Assembly: GCA_019637555.1 (NCBI GenBank)
Contig: JAHBVK010000015.1
Location: forward strand, 1 to 64,000
Length of the DNA: 64,000 nt
Reading direction: 5' to 3'
Source of the DNA: Anaerolineae bacterium
GTDB taxonomy: Bacteria; Chloroflexota; Anaerolineae; Aggregatilineales; UBA2796
The notes beneath the pieces were generated by a model. It did no database searches. It worked only from the letters and a program-made list of their open reading frames with translations, and was not told the DNA's origin. This document shows positions 44,117 to 52,488 of the stretch, piece by piece. A program made the position numbers and the translations under genes. Every line of letters starts with the position of its first letter. The first letter of the stretch is position 1.

Positions 44117-45097
44117 ATGACTACAGTATACCCTGAAACCAACGCTCATGTCAGCAGCATCTTCGAACCAACGACAGTTCCCGAAACAGAAAAATTCGAA
44201 GCTCGGGTCTGCATCTTAGGGAGACGACTGGAACGCTATATCAACGGGTGTCACTTCTTCCGGTCCACTGACATTGCCGACCTGGATGAGGCAGTCCAAC
44301 TCGCTCTCATCGGCTTATGGCAGGAGTATCAGCAGCATCCCTGGATCATGGATCTCGACGATCACTTTTGGCTGAAGTACGGCGCGAGACAAGCACAGAA
44401 TAGCATCTGTGCCCTGATCCGGCAGCGAGGCAAACGCACCTCCAATGGACTTCGCCGCTTCGAGTTTCCTGCGACCAGTCTGGAGTCGGAGCACGATGAG
44501 CGCGACGGATTGGAGAAGCTGGAACATCTTCATTTTCGACAGCAAATTCGCTGCCTCCGTCCCGAAAGCGATCAGGCAGATCGACGACTGGATCTGCTGC
44601 GATTGGTCGAGCAGGCGTTGGGATGCCTCACTAAGAGCCACGCCGAGGCGGTGAGACGAATGCTGCCCTTCATGGCAGAGGGTTATTTGGTCAAGGAAGC
44701 TGGTCGTCGGACGGGTGTGAACCGAGGTACTGCCCAGCGGGCATGGTCAGCATTCTGTCAAGCCTGCACACAAGTTTCTGGTGAACAACGCCGTCAAGGC
44801 AAAGGCAAAGGTTCAGTGATGACGGGCAGTGAACTTGACGAGATTCGACGGTTAGCTGGACAGGGCTTGAGCATATCTGCCATTGCCGCGCAACTAGATC
44901 GTTCGGAGAACTTCGTTAAGTGTCACTTCAAGCGTGCTACCGGTTACCAACGCTTGTCCAACAGCCAGCGCAACCCTATCACATCTGCGCGAGTTGCCGA
45001 AATGAAGTCGCTGCGGGCCGAAGGCATGAGCATCTCTGCCATTGCCAAGAGAGTTGGATGCAGTATGGGCAGTGTGTCCGTCTGGCTAAATCGATGA
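44117..45097 (+). CDS. Sigma-factor-like regulator with two C-terminal HTH repeats
   Basis: 326 residues from ATG 44117; ATG 44105 is also possible. Residues 20-110 resemble region 2 of sigma-70-like proteins (ADLDEAVQLALIGLWQEYQQHP, then an aromatic-basic stretch). Residues about 165-215 resemble region 4 (LTKSHAEAVRRMLPFMAEGYLVKEAGRRTGVNRGTAQRAW). Two further helix-turn-helix units follow: QGLSISAIAAQLDRSENFVKCHF and EGMSISAIAKRVGCSMGSVSVW, near-duplicates of each other. It probably controls expression of the element. It is not a standard sigma factor, and I can place it in no named family. Confidence 0.55.
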   Translation: MTTVYPETNAHVSSIFEPTTVPETEKFEARVCILGRRLERYINGCHFFRSTDIADLDEAVQLALIGLWQEYQQHPWIMDLDDHFWLKYGARQAQNSICALIRQRGKRTSNGLRRFEFPATSLESEHDERDGLEKLEHLHFRQQIRCLRPESDQADRRLDLLRLVEQALGCLTKSHAEAVRRMLPFMAEGYLVKEAGRRTGVNRGTAQRAWSAFCQACTQVSGEQRRQGKGKGSVMTGSELDEIRRLAGQGLSISAIAAQLDRSENFVKCHFKRATGYQRLSNSQRNPITSARVAEMKSLRAEGMSISAIAKRVGCSMGSVSVWLNR

Positions 45098-45484
45098 ACA
45101 CCTGGGAGTGAATTGCTGTCTGCATCCCGAACGCGAATCACCTACCAGATCTGCACTCCCTCTTCCCAAGTCTTAGGCGAATTCTCACTGTGCTGCAGAG
45201 TCAAGTCGTGAATTGCGCTACCACAGGATTGTGCAATGTTTTGACGCCGAGCATCCGCCGTGACCAGTTAGTACCAAAAATCAACCATTTCTGGCCGGAT
45301 CGTTTTTGCGTATTGCCTTGAGATTTGGAAGATCAACGCCAGCACCGATGTTCTGAACTTTACAGAACGGGGATGCGAAACCAGGTTTTGGTGGCAGCGT
45401 ACCGCAACCAACTAGGGAAATTGGTTTGAACCGGTTTAGTGCTGCTGCCACGAGATCGCCAGCTTCAGGCAATGGAAGGCACTT
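45098..45484. other. 387-bp interval without a recognised gene
   Basis: A minus-strand open frame (45281-45589) exists, with a segment GCGTLPPKPGF that has some protein character, but it overlaps the next plus-strand gene and has no family match I recognise. No clear promoter or repeat was seen. Confidence 0.4.
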
Positions 45485-45691
45485 ATGAGTATGAGTAAAC
45501 GCACGCGAAAGCTGCCAGCAGGACAGCCATTTCTCTCTCCCGAGACACTGGTTGACGACCATACGCGTCATCTGTGCGCACAGCTCCACTATTCAGAAAC
45601 CGAAGTGATCCATGGTCTGGTAGGATACATCCGTACCGTTGCCCGCATTTATGCGAAAAAGCTGCCAGAGGAGGCGATTCTGAAGGAGTAA
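45485..45691 (+). CDS. Small protein upstream of the recombinase
   Basis: 68 residues, GGAAGG 7 nt before the ATG. Basic start (MSMSKRTRKLPAGQPF), then a helical segment (ETEVIHGLVGYIRTVARIYAKKL). No family recognised. The position before a serine integrase and its small size make a recombination directionality factor or integrase regulator a reasonable guess, nothing more. Confidence 0.5.
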   Translation: MSMSKRTRKLPAGQPFLSPETLVDDHTRHLCAQLHYSETEVIHGLVGYIRTVARIYAKKLPEEAILKE

Positions 45692-45858
45692 ATTCTTGAC
45701 ATAATGCACCTTCGGCGTTACTTTGTACAAAAGCGAACGCCGAAGTGTTGTCACCACCTCGGCGCTCTTGTCGAAGCACTAAGCAGTCTAGCGCACCGAC
45801 CAACGACAGACTCTAACCTGCCGGCGGCGTTGGTGCTACCATCCTCAAGGAGTCTGTT

Positions 45859-47664
45859 ATGCCGCGTAAGATCACACCTGACGTTGAGCCAGTCCCCCGT
45901 ACTACAGCATTATGCTATGTTCGACTGTCACTTACCCGTGATAAGAGCGACCGCAACAGTCCAGAACGACAGCGCGCCAACATCATCGCCGAATGTGAAC
46001 GTCGTGGCTGGAAGGTAGAGTGGTATGAGGACGCAGAAGGTCACAAGTCTGGCACCAAAGAAACCAACCGCCCTGGTTGGCTGGAGCTGAAGGAACGCCT
46101 CAATGATCCCGATGTAGTTGCTGTCGTGGCGAATGACTTATCGCGGCTGCACCGTAAGGGTTGGCGGGTAGGCAGCCTACTTGATTTCCTGGAACAGCAC
46201 AAGGTGGGATTAATTCTGGCGGAACCTGGCAGAAATCTCGATTTTACGGGTGTCGCCGGCAAGATCAGTGCCATGATCATTGCTTTGATGGACGAATACT
46301 ACGCGGCAGACACCTCGCAAAAGCAAAAAGATAGTGTGCGTTATCGCCGTGCCAAAGGAATCATTGTTGGCCCTGTGCCTTTCGGAACGAAGCGTAATCC
46401 AGATGGACGGTTGATCCTGTCCGACGACGGCGTTTGGCTGCTATCGGATGGAACCTACAATCAGGGAAAGCACGATGTCATTCCAGAAGAAGGGGCAATC
46501 TGGCGGGGTTTCGCTGACGCGGCGAGGTGCTGCCTGGAAATCTACTGCACCAACAATGGTGGGCGTCGGCGGGTGGCGGAATTGTTGAATGCGGAAGGCT
46601 ATCGCTTTCTTGATGTCAAAGGGCAGATCGTGCCGTTCGTTTACGACGATGTTCGGCGTATTACCGCCAACTGGGTTGAATATGGCGGTGCAGTAATTTC
46701 CGGTAACGCCAAAAACCGCAAACCGTGGGAAATCACCGCAGACAATACCATTCTCGACCCCGATAAGGCCGTTTTTGATGTTGAACTCTGCTATCAGGTG
46801 GGTCGCATCCGCGAGATGCGCACACGAGAAAGGCCAAACTTACCCTACGTCGGTAATACTCCTGATATCGTCGTCCACCCATTGACGAGGCTAGTGTATT
46901 GCGCACACTGCGAACGGGCTGCTCAGCAGAAGGGAGACAATCGATTACGCAGTTACCTGACGGGTAAAAAGGGACGCAAAAAAGAAGCGCGTCGTTATCG
47001 CCACGATACGCAGCGTACCTGTCCAGTAGTCAATAAATCGGTCAGAGCTGATATCCTGGAACGCGATTTTCTACTCATCCTTGAGCATCTCACCGTCAGG
47101 GAAGAGTCTCTGCCGCTCTTGGCTAGTGCTCTGGAATACGTCAACAAGGACAACAAACGGGAGGAAAAGGCCGCCGCCATTCTCAGTGAAATCGGGCACT
47201 GGCGGCAGCGCATTCAGAATGCCGACCAACTCTTCATGAGAGCGCGCATCACGGAGTCTGACTGGCGAGAGACATTGGACACTGCTGAACACGAAATTGA
47301 ACGTCTTCAGTCGCAGGTCGTTGAGCAAGTCGATGCGGAAGCGGCGTTGAAGCTTACTGTCGATCTGTTGACCAGCCTGGTTCAGAACTGGAAAGAGGCA
47401 GATGGCGAAACGAGGCGCTCGATGGCAGAAGATCTGATAGAGCGACTCGTATTCGATTTGGATACACAGAAGATCGTGGATTTCAAGCTGAAGCCGTGGG
47501 CTGAACTATTGATGCAGCTTACCCTTACGCTTGACAAGAGCGAAAATCCACCCTTTCAAGGAGAGAGGGAACTTGGGGTACTGAGTTGCTCCCGGAGGGA
47601 TTCGAACCCCCGACGCCAGGTTCCGAAGACCTGCGCTCTATCCCCTGAGCTACGGGAGCAGTGA
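45859..47664 (+). CDS. Large serine recombinase (integrase) of the element
   Basis: 601 residues in the integrated state, AAGGAG before the ATG. Catalytic domain about 15-165: YVRLSLTRDKSDRNSPERQRANI with the nucleophilic serine, NDLSRLHRKGW with an active-site arginine, and a long helix at MIIALMDEYYAA. A recombinase domain follows, then a zinc ribbon (VYCAHCERAAQQ...RTCPVV near 350-395) and a coiled coil (about 430-500). The last 25 residues, CSRRDSNPRRQVPK..., are read from the antisense strand of the tRNA-Arg gene. Joining the attachment cores would instead give an 84-residue HTH-bearing tail. Drives integration and excision of the element. Confidence 0.9.
   Translation: MPRKITPDVEPVPRTTALCYVRLSLTRDKSDRNSPERQRANIIAECERRGWKVEWYEDAEGHKSGTKETNRPGWLELKERLNDPDVVAVVANDLSRLHRKGWRVGSLLDFLEQHKVGLILAEPGRNLDFTGVAGKISAMIIALMDEYYAADTSQKQKDSVRYRRAKGIIVGPVPFGTKRNPDGRLILSDDGVWLLSDGTYNQGKHDVIPEEGAIWRGFADAARCCLEIYCTNNGGRRRVAELLNAEGYRFLDVKGQIVPFVYDDVRRITANWVEYGGAVISGNAKNRKPWEITADNTILDPDKAVFDVELCYQVGRIREMRTRERPNLPYVGNTPDIVVHPLTRLVYCAHCERAAQQKGDNRLRSYLTGKKGRKKEARRYRHDTQRTCPVVNKSVRADILERDFLLILEHLTVREESLPLLASALEYVNKDNKREEKAAAILSEIGHWRQRIQNADQLFMRARITESDWRETLDTAEHEIERLQSQVVEQVDAEAALKLTVDLLTSLVQNWKEADGETRRSMAEDLIERLVFDLDTQKIVDFKLKPWAELLMQLTLTLDKSENPPFQGERELGVLSCSRRDSNPRRQVPKTCALSPELREQ
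47587..47602. repeat. Right attachment-site core within tRNA-Arg
   Basis: Same 16 bases as 2326-2341. They cover the discriminator base, 3' acceptor strand, 3' T-stem strand and three T-loop bases. They are also codons 577-581 plus one base of the recombinase gene on the plus strand. Confidence 0.9.
47587..47659 (-). tRNA. tRNA-Arg (anticodon UCG)
   Basis: 73 nt on the minus strand, no encoded CCA. All four stems pair: acceptor GCTCCCG/CGGGAGC, D-arm GCTC/GAGC, anticodon stem CAGGT/ACCTG with loop CTTCGGA giving anticodon TCG, T-arm GGGGG/CCCTC (one G-U) around TTCGAAT, discriminator A. The gene is intact despite carrying the element's attachment site at its 3' end. Confidence 0.95.
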
Positions 47665-47705
47665 GGGACTAAGGTTAGTCTACAACATCGATCCACAAAA
47701 CACAA

Positions 47706-47734
47706 CGCGCCGATCCATATTGCGGATCAGCGCG
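47706..47734 (-). terminator. Terminator hairpin of the sugar transferase gene
   Basis: CGCGCCGATCC/GGATCAGCGCG, an 11-bp stem with one mismatch, followed on the minus strand by a T-rich stretch (TTGTGTTTTG). It lies between the sugar transferase stop and the tRNA. Confidence 0.6.
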
Positions 47735-47783
47735 CTGCGTTTTCGGGAGGAGATAGACAATCGGGATAAGTGCTTAGTTAAGA

Positions 47784-48647
47784 TTAGGCAGCGCCCTTGC
47801 CCTTGATCACGGAGAGCGGCGTCATGACTAGGATTTTCAGGTCGAGCCACAGGTTGGCGTTCTCGGCGTACCACGTGTCGAGTTGTACCATCGTCTCGAA
47901 ATCGACGCTGCTGCGTGCCTTGACCTGCCACCAGCCGGTGAAACCGGGCTTGGCTTCCAAACGACGCAGGTGATGTGGAGCGTATACATCGACTTCATAT
48001 GCCAGCGCCGGACGGGGACCAACGAGGCTCATGTCGCCCTTCAGCACGTTGAACAACTGCGGCAGTTCGTCCAACGAGGTCTTGCGCAGGATCTTGCCGA
48101 TACGGGTCACGCGGCTGTCGTTCTTGATCTTGTACTTGTCTTCGCTGCTGACCTTGCCGTTGATCGCTTCCAGTGTGGCGGTGTCGCCCTTGATCAGCGC
48201 CTGCACGAATGCCTTGTGCTGGCTGCTGGAGTTGCCCTTCTTCATGGTGCGGAACTTGTAGATGGTGAACGCCTTGGCTTCCCAACTGCGCTTGCCACCC
48301 TTGCCGCGAATACGCGAACCGATGCGCTCTTGCGAATAGACCGCTGGACCTTCGCTGTCCAACTTCACGGCAACCATGATCGCCAGCATCAGCGGGGCAA
48401 GGAACAGGATCGCAGTGGCGCTGACCAAAATATCGAACCAGCGCTTGGCGATCAGATAGGCACGATAGCTGTACTTCTCAGCAAGTTTGCTCTTGCGGCG
48501 CGGCAGTGACTGCGGCAGCAGTCGCAGACCTTGCATTTGGGCAGTCTTAGGGCTGGCGACAACCAAAGCAGTCAAAAGTGTGCCTATGCCAATGGCGGAA
48601 ACTATTCCCAGTCCTAATGCCTTAAGTGCTTTGTTCCGCGTTTTCAT
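47784..48647 (-). CDS. Bacterial sugar transferase (polyprenyl-phosphate sugar-1-phosphate transferase)
   Basis: 287 residues from ATG 48647, with GAGGG upstream. An N-terminal membrane helix (about 12-32), then the PHPT core: KRWFDILVSATAILFLAPLMLAIMVAVKL re-entrant helix, GPAVYSQERIG, YKFRTMKK, SLDELPQLFNVLKGDMSLVGPRPAL and GFTGWWQVKARSS. It moves a sugar phosphate onto undecaprenyl phosphate to start exopolysaccharide or glycan synthesis. First chromosomal gene right of the element. Confidence 0.93.
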   Translation of the reverse strand: MKTRNKALKALGLGIVSAIGIGTLLTALVVASPKTAQMQGLRLLPQSLPRRKSKLAEKYSYRAYLIAKRWFDILVSATAILFLAPLMLAIMVAVKLDSEGPAVYSQERIGSRIRGKGGKRSWEAKAFTIYKFRTMKKGNSSSQHKAFVQALIKGDTATLEAINGKVSSEDKYKIKNDSRVTRIGKILRKTSLDELPQLFNVLKGDMSLVGPRPALAYEVDVYAPHHLRRLEAKPGFTGWWQVKARSSVDFETMVQLDTWYAENANLWLDLKILVMTPLSVIKGKGAA

Positions 48648-48842
48648 CTCTATCCCTCGACCCATAAGACCAGAATTGCGACAATGTGAAATGTGTGACT
48701 GGCTATAGCGTATTAGACGTACCTAACAGGGGGCTAAAGCAAGGAAAATTTACGTTTATCAAATCTGCGAGGCGGAAATATGCAGACCTTACAAAATCCG
48801 TAAAGGTTCGCGACAAGTTTGTAAGGTTGGAGAATCGAAACC

Positions 48843-49940
48843 TTACACGTGGCGAAAGCGATAGATGCGCCCCTCGGCAATCGCCATGTATAGCCAACCA
48901 TCAACGCCTATAGCCAAGTCGTAGGGGCGATAAGGATGCAGTGAGGTTTTGATCAGTGAGGCGTCTGAAGTAGAGCGTTGTGAGTTGGGGATTAGGCGCT
49001 TAACATCCATAACCTTGTAGTTGTCATCAAGCTGAACAAATACCATCTCGTGTCCTGTAACAGCGACGTTATTCCACGATCCCGCGAATACAACGAATAA
49101 TCCGCGCTGGTAGTCAGCGAAGCGCGGATCGTCATAATATGCGAGTCCGGTAGGATGACTTCCTGCATCAAAAGTAACCACAGGAGCCACCTCACGAAAA
49201 TTTAGGTTTGTTTCATTCGCAGGAACTACATTTAGTTCTGCGGGCTGCGTTTGAGAAACATTATCCACAATATAAAGTGCGCCATCAGGTGTCCAGTCAA
49301 AGCTGAATGCATCGGTCAACCCTGTAGCAATGATCCGCATATTGCTGCCATCCATCGCAAAACTGAGCAGTGCAGAGCGACGTTGATCAGTATCGACACA
49401 ATCAGCGCATGTTGCTGCTTTTGCTACGTAAAGCCTCCGATCCTTACCGATTCGCACATCGCCAAGCCAACCGCCAGCGCCACCGGGCAGATCACGCACC
49501 AGAACGGTTAGTTCATCGGCAGTGCCATCCTGATCGGTGTCGCGTAATCGGTAGATCATCGTGTCTGCTGAGACAAACCACGACTCCGTCTCTGCGTCGT
49601 ATGCTAATCCGAATGGCTGTTCAGGCAGACTAACAGCGAACGGTTCTGGCTCAGAGAAGTAACCGTCTGCGCGTGGGCTAACCGACCATACCGCATTCTC
49701 TGCTGGACGAGTAAAGTATAGGCTGCCGTCTGGAGTGAAGGCTAAACCCGCAATCGAGATAATTCCCGGTGTAGAAGGTACTTGTACAACAGTCTCAAGG
49801 CAGGTTTCAGGCGGGAAATAGACCCATTCAACGCGCTGCAAACACTTTGGTTGTGAGTCTGCTTTCGAAATGGAGAATGCTGAGGAACTCACCGCCAACG
49901 TAACTAACATAGTAAGCAGTGCACCTCGCCATCTGTTCAC
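48843..49940 (-). CDS. Exported PQQ-sugar-dehydrogenase-like beta-propeller protein
   Basis: 365 residues with a signal peptide (about 1-27). Repeated propeller strands: IAGLAFTPDGSLYFTRPAENAVW, PFGLAYDAETESWFVSADTMIYRL, DAFSFDWTPDGALYIVDN and DLAIGVDGWLYMAIAEGRIYRF. The pattern matches soluble glucose/sorbosone dehydrogenase-like propellers. Catalytic histidine and PQQ ligands cannot be confirmed, so it may be a binding protein. Its start overlaps the stop of the SGNH gene (4 nt). Confidence 0.75.
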   Translation of the reverse strand: MNRWRGALLTMLVTLAVSSSAFSISKADSQPKCLQRVEWVYFPPETCLETVVQVPSTPGIISIAGLAFTPDGSLYFTRPAENAVWSVSPRADGYFSEPEPFAVSLPEQPFGLAYDAETESWFVSADTMIYRLRDTDQDGTADELTVLVRDLPGGAGGWLGDVRIGKDRRLYVAKAATCADCVDTDQRRSALLSFAMDGSNMRIIATGLTDAFSFDWTPDGALYIVDNVSQTQPAELNVVPANETNLNFREVAPVVTFDAGSHPTGLAYYDDPRFADYQRGLFVVFAGSWNNVAVTGHEMVFVQLDDNYKVMDVKRLIPNSQRSTSDASLIKTSLHPYRPYDLAIGVDGWLYMAIAEGRIYRFRHV

Positions 49941-51124
49941 GAGACTAATCCGTGGTCGCGCAAAAACTGGCTGACCGCTGACGCTACAACGCGGTTGCCA
50001 ATCTCGTTTAGATGGGTATCCGTTGAAAAAAATACTTGCATATTTTGATTAGCTTGCGCTTGCAATACAGGCAGTAGATCAAGACAATCAATCTGCTGTG
50101 CTTTGCAAAAGTCAAGTATCCGCCGCCGAGGTTCTGCGATTTTCGCCAATTCTTCTGCACCTATTTTCGGCTGTGTTAGTCGTTCGTACACTTCTTCTTT
50201 CGCAGGCATCACAATCATCACGAAGGCGCCTCCATTCTTCTGCACCACATCGCGTGTTTCCAAAATTGCCTGCTGCGAAAGCTCTTCACCTTCCTGATTG
50301 CGAGCCTGTGTCATATCGAACGAGTCGCGGATGTAGCGCTGCCCGAAGTAGATATCCACGCCTTGATCGATAACGCGGTAAGGATCGGTAAATAGTTCTA
50401 CACCTGCATCGCGGCGGGTGAGTGCATCGATCAACGCAAAGAGACCAGAGTTTTGCAGTAACCACAGTTGTAAGGCACTGCGTTCCGGCATAGATGTGAC
50501 CTCAGTGTTTGGCGGCGTTTTCGCCCTCCCTTCAGAGCGCGCCAAGCCATAATCATCATTGAAATCGTTGCCAAAGAACTGCCACAACACGATCTTAGGC
50601 TGCTGCAAACCTAATTCCGGCTTTGCCACGAAATCATAGAAAATACGCGCATGGCTGATCGATCCGGTAACTGGCTGACCAAGATCGGCGAACGAGATAC
50701 CAGTTTCAGCAGAGAGTAAAGTGACCCAACAGTTATCTATCGAGGTAAAACAAAAGGTGTGCGAGTCGCCTACCACGACCGCAGGTACACGCCCGTCTTC
50801 GGGTTGCGGAGATCGAAAGCCGACCCGTCCGCCCCACCACGAGTATGAACTAACAGGAAATAGAACCGTCGGACTGCCCGCTTGAGTGAGATTTTCCGCA
50901 CCGGGTCGAACGATGTATTGATAGCGTTCATCAGGTTGCCATAGAGGAGGAGGGGCTAATCGGGCATCGCTGAACGGTGTAACGTGAACATCGCGCAGCG
51001 CGATCTGCAGGTTTTGTGGCAGTGCAGGATACAGCGCACGAATAGCAATCTCGGCGACAAGAATGGCAATGCCGACGCCAAAGCAGATCAATGCCAGTCT
51101 GGTAGTTAGTCGCCGCAAAGTCAT
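49937..51124 (-). CDS. Membrane-anchored SGNH/GDSL hydrolase-like protein
   Basis: 395 residues with an N-terminal transmembrane anchor (about 10-30). SGNH blocks: VVGDSHTFC with the nucleophilic serine, VLWQFFGNDFNDDYGL with GND, and STDTHLNEIGNRVVA with the Asp-His pair. Related proteins act as acetyl-transfer or de-esterification enzymes on surface polysaccharides, which fits its genomic position beside glycan genes. Confidence 0.82.
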   Translation of the reverse strand: MTLRRLTTRLALICFGVGIAILVAEIAIRALYPALPQNLQIALRDVHVTPFSDARLAPPPLWQPDERYQYIVRPGAENLTQAGSPTVLFPVSSYSWWGGRVGFRSPQPEDGRVPAVVVGDSHTFCFTSIDNCWVTLLSAETGISFADLGQPVTGSISHARIFYDFVAKPELGLQQPKIVLWQFFGNDFNDDYGLARSEGRAKTPPNTEVTSMPERSALQLWLLQNSGLFALIDALTRRDAGVELFTDPYRVIDQGVDIYFGQRYIRDSFDMTQARNQEGEELSQQAILETRDVVQKNGGAFVMIVMPAKEEVYERLTQPKIGAEELAKIAEPRRRILDFCKAQQIDCLDLLPVLQAQANQNMQVFFSTDTHLNEIGNRVVASAVSQFLRDHGLVS

Positions 51125-51154
51125 AGGAATTGCTGCTCTAATGCGTCGTGCCGT

Positions 51155-51403
51155 TTAGCTAATCCACTCACGGCGTGCAGGGTCCCAACTGCGGTGCAGA
51201 TAGGCGTTCTTGCATGTACGGCAAACTCTACCGCTATCCAACTGCCGCGAGTCTTTCCAGCGCCAGCGTACGATTGCTCCATGATACTTACAATAGGGAC
51301 GCTGACACACGGGGCAATAATCACCCTCATCCAATCCCGATTCTCCGTAACGAGTCTTTTCCTCGGCGTTACTATCACATATATGGCAATACGGTACGCG
51401 CAT
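51155..51403 (-). CDS. Small zinc-ribbon-like protein
   Basis: 82 residues with nine cysteines grouped as CHIC, CPVC...CKYH and CRTCKNAYLH, consistent with two or three zinc sites. No membrane segment. No family recognised; such proteins may bind nucleic acids or partner proteins. It ends 31 nt before the SGNH gene. Confidence 0.6.
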   Translation of the reverse strand: MRVPYCHICDSNAEEKTRYGESGLDEGDYCPVCQRPYCKYHGAIVRWRWKDSRQLDSGRVCRTCKNAYLHRSWDPARREWIS

Positions 51404-51474
51404 AACTTGAGTTACCTTGTCTCCTAACAGTCAACAATACCGTCCAGCTCTCTGTCACGGCATCTACGTCCACG

Positions 51475-52488
51475 CTACGTTTCCTCGTCGTCTACCCCTT
51501 CAAGCGCTAAGTCGTTCTCAGCAGTCGGAATATGTCCACGACTCGGAGAAATTCGTTCTACAGGCTTATCTTTACTGATCACGAAGCGATCAAAGTCCCG
51601 GGCAACATAAGTATTGGGGAAGATTGCCCTCGCTTCGGCAATCACATCTCGTTCGCGACTGCGATGCGAGATATGGGTGAGTATCAGAGTTTTCACATTG
51701 GCTTCCACTGCCAGTTGTGCCGCTTGCGCGGCTGTCATATGTCCGAACTGTCGTGCCATTTCGGTTTCTGAAGCCAGATAAGTCGACTCGATCACCAGTG
51801 CATGGGCATCACGCACATACTGCACAATATTATCGGTTCGCCCGACATCGCCTATATGGACATAGCGTGTACCCGGCAGATCGGGACCCAATACATCATC
51901 TGGTCGGATCAATCGACCATCCGCCAGCGTGATCGATTCTCCGCGCACCAGTTTTGCACGCTCCGGTCCCATCGGGATACCAAGTGCCGTAGCTTTCTCA
52001 TTCAGAAACGGACGCTTCGGGTTTTCTTGAAAGATGAACCCGAAGCAGCCCGGACCACGATGCGTTACCGGAAACGCGCTGATGGTGAAATCCTTGTCCT
52101 CGAAAAACACGCCCGTTTTAAGTTCGTAGAGATCAATAGGATGTTGAACATGCTCATCACGCAGTACGATGTTGAAGATCAGGTCGTGAATACGCTCAAG
52201 CGCCCAACGTCCGCCGTAAATCTCCAGTGCGTCCATGTTTTCCCAGCGCACTAAGGTGGAGAGTAACCCGCCGAGTCCATAGATGTGATCGAGGTGTCCG
52301 TGCGTGATCAGCACGCGATTCAGCCGCCGGAATCCAATTCCACTCCGCAGAATCTGCCGCTGCGTTCCCTCGCCACAGTCAAGCAGGAAGCGGTAATCCT
52401 TGACCATGATAACGTGTGCGGCTAACCCACGATGTACAGACGGCGCAGAAGCCGCCGTACCGAGAAACAATACTTCAAACATAGTCAC
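51475..52488 (-). CDS. rnz: Ribonuclease Z
   Basis: 337 residues of the metallo-beta-lactamase fold. LFLGTAASAPS start, LLDCGEGTQRQ, HGHLDHIYGLGGLL (zinc motif), VTHRGPGCFGFIF, HIGDVGRT, ESTY, GHMTAAQAAQLA and LTHISHR. These are the motifs of tRNase Z, which trims tRNA 3' ends. The tail (about 300-337) is longer than usual and acidic. The GT39 gene upstream ends directly against its start. Confidence 0.9.
   Translation of the reverse strand: MTMFEVLFLGTAASAPSVHRGLAAHVIMVKDYRFLLDCGEGTQRQILRSGIGFRRLNRVLITHGHLDHIYGLGGLLSTLVRWENMDALEIYGGRWALERIHDLIFNIVLRDEHVQHPIDLYELKTGVFFEDKDFTISAFPVTHRGPGCFGFIFQENPKRPFLNEKATALGIPMGPERAKLVRGESITLADGRLIRPDDVLGPDLPGTRYVHIGDVGRTDNIVQYVRDAHALVIESTYLASETEMARQFGHMTAAQAAQLAVEANVKTLILTHISHRSRERDVIAEARAIFPNTYVARDFDRFVISKDKPVERISPSRGHIPTAENDLALEGVDDEET

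Larger units (their letters stand above)
2326..47602. mobile_element. About 45-kb integrative (mobilisable) element in tRNA-Arg, copper-resistance cargo
   Basis: The element is bounded by an exact 16-bp direct repeat, TGCTCCCGGAGGGATT, at 2326-2341 and 47587-47602. The right copy is the 3' end of an intact tRNA-Arg gene (discriminator base, acceptor strand, T-stem strand, start of T-loop). The left copy stands alone. A large serine recombinase gene abuts the tRNA. Inside are partition genes, a relaxase candidate, metal-homeostasis cargo and IS remnants. No type IV secretion genes are visible, so mobilisation by a helper is more likely than self-transfer. A chance 16-bp match in 64 kb is very improbable. 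A serine rather than tyrosine recombinase at a tRNA 3' end is unusual. Confidence 0.88.

Noticed and set aside
45281-45589. 102-codon minus-strand ORF
   Set aside because: Overlaps the better supported 45485 gene and lacks a start signal; kept only as a remark in the interval entry.
2323-47602. Interpretation of the two 16-mers as a chance repeat
   Set aside because: Exact identity, tRNA 3'-end position, adjacent recombinase and shared reading frame make chance very unlikely.
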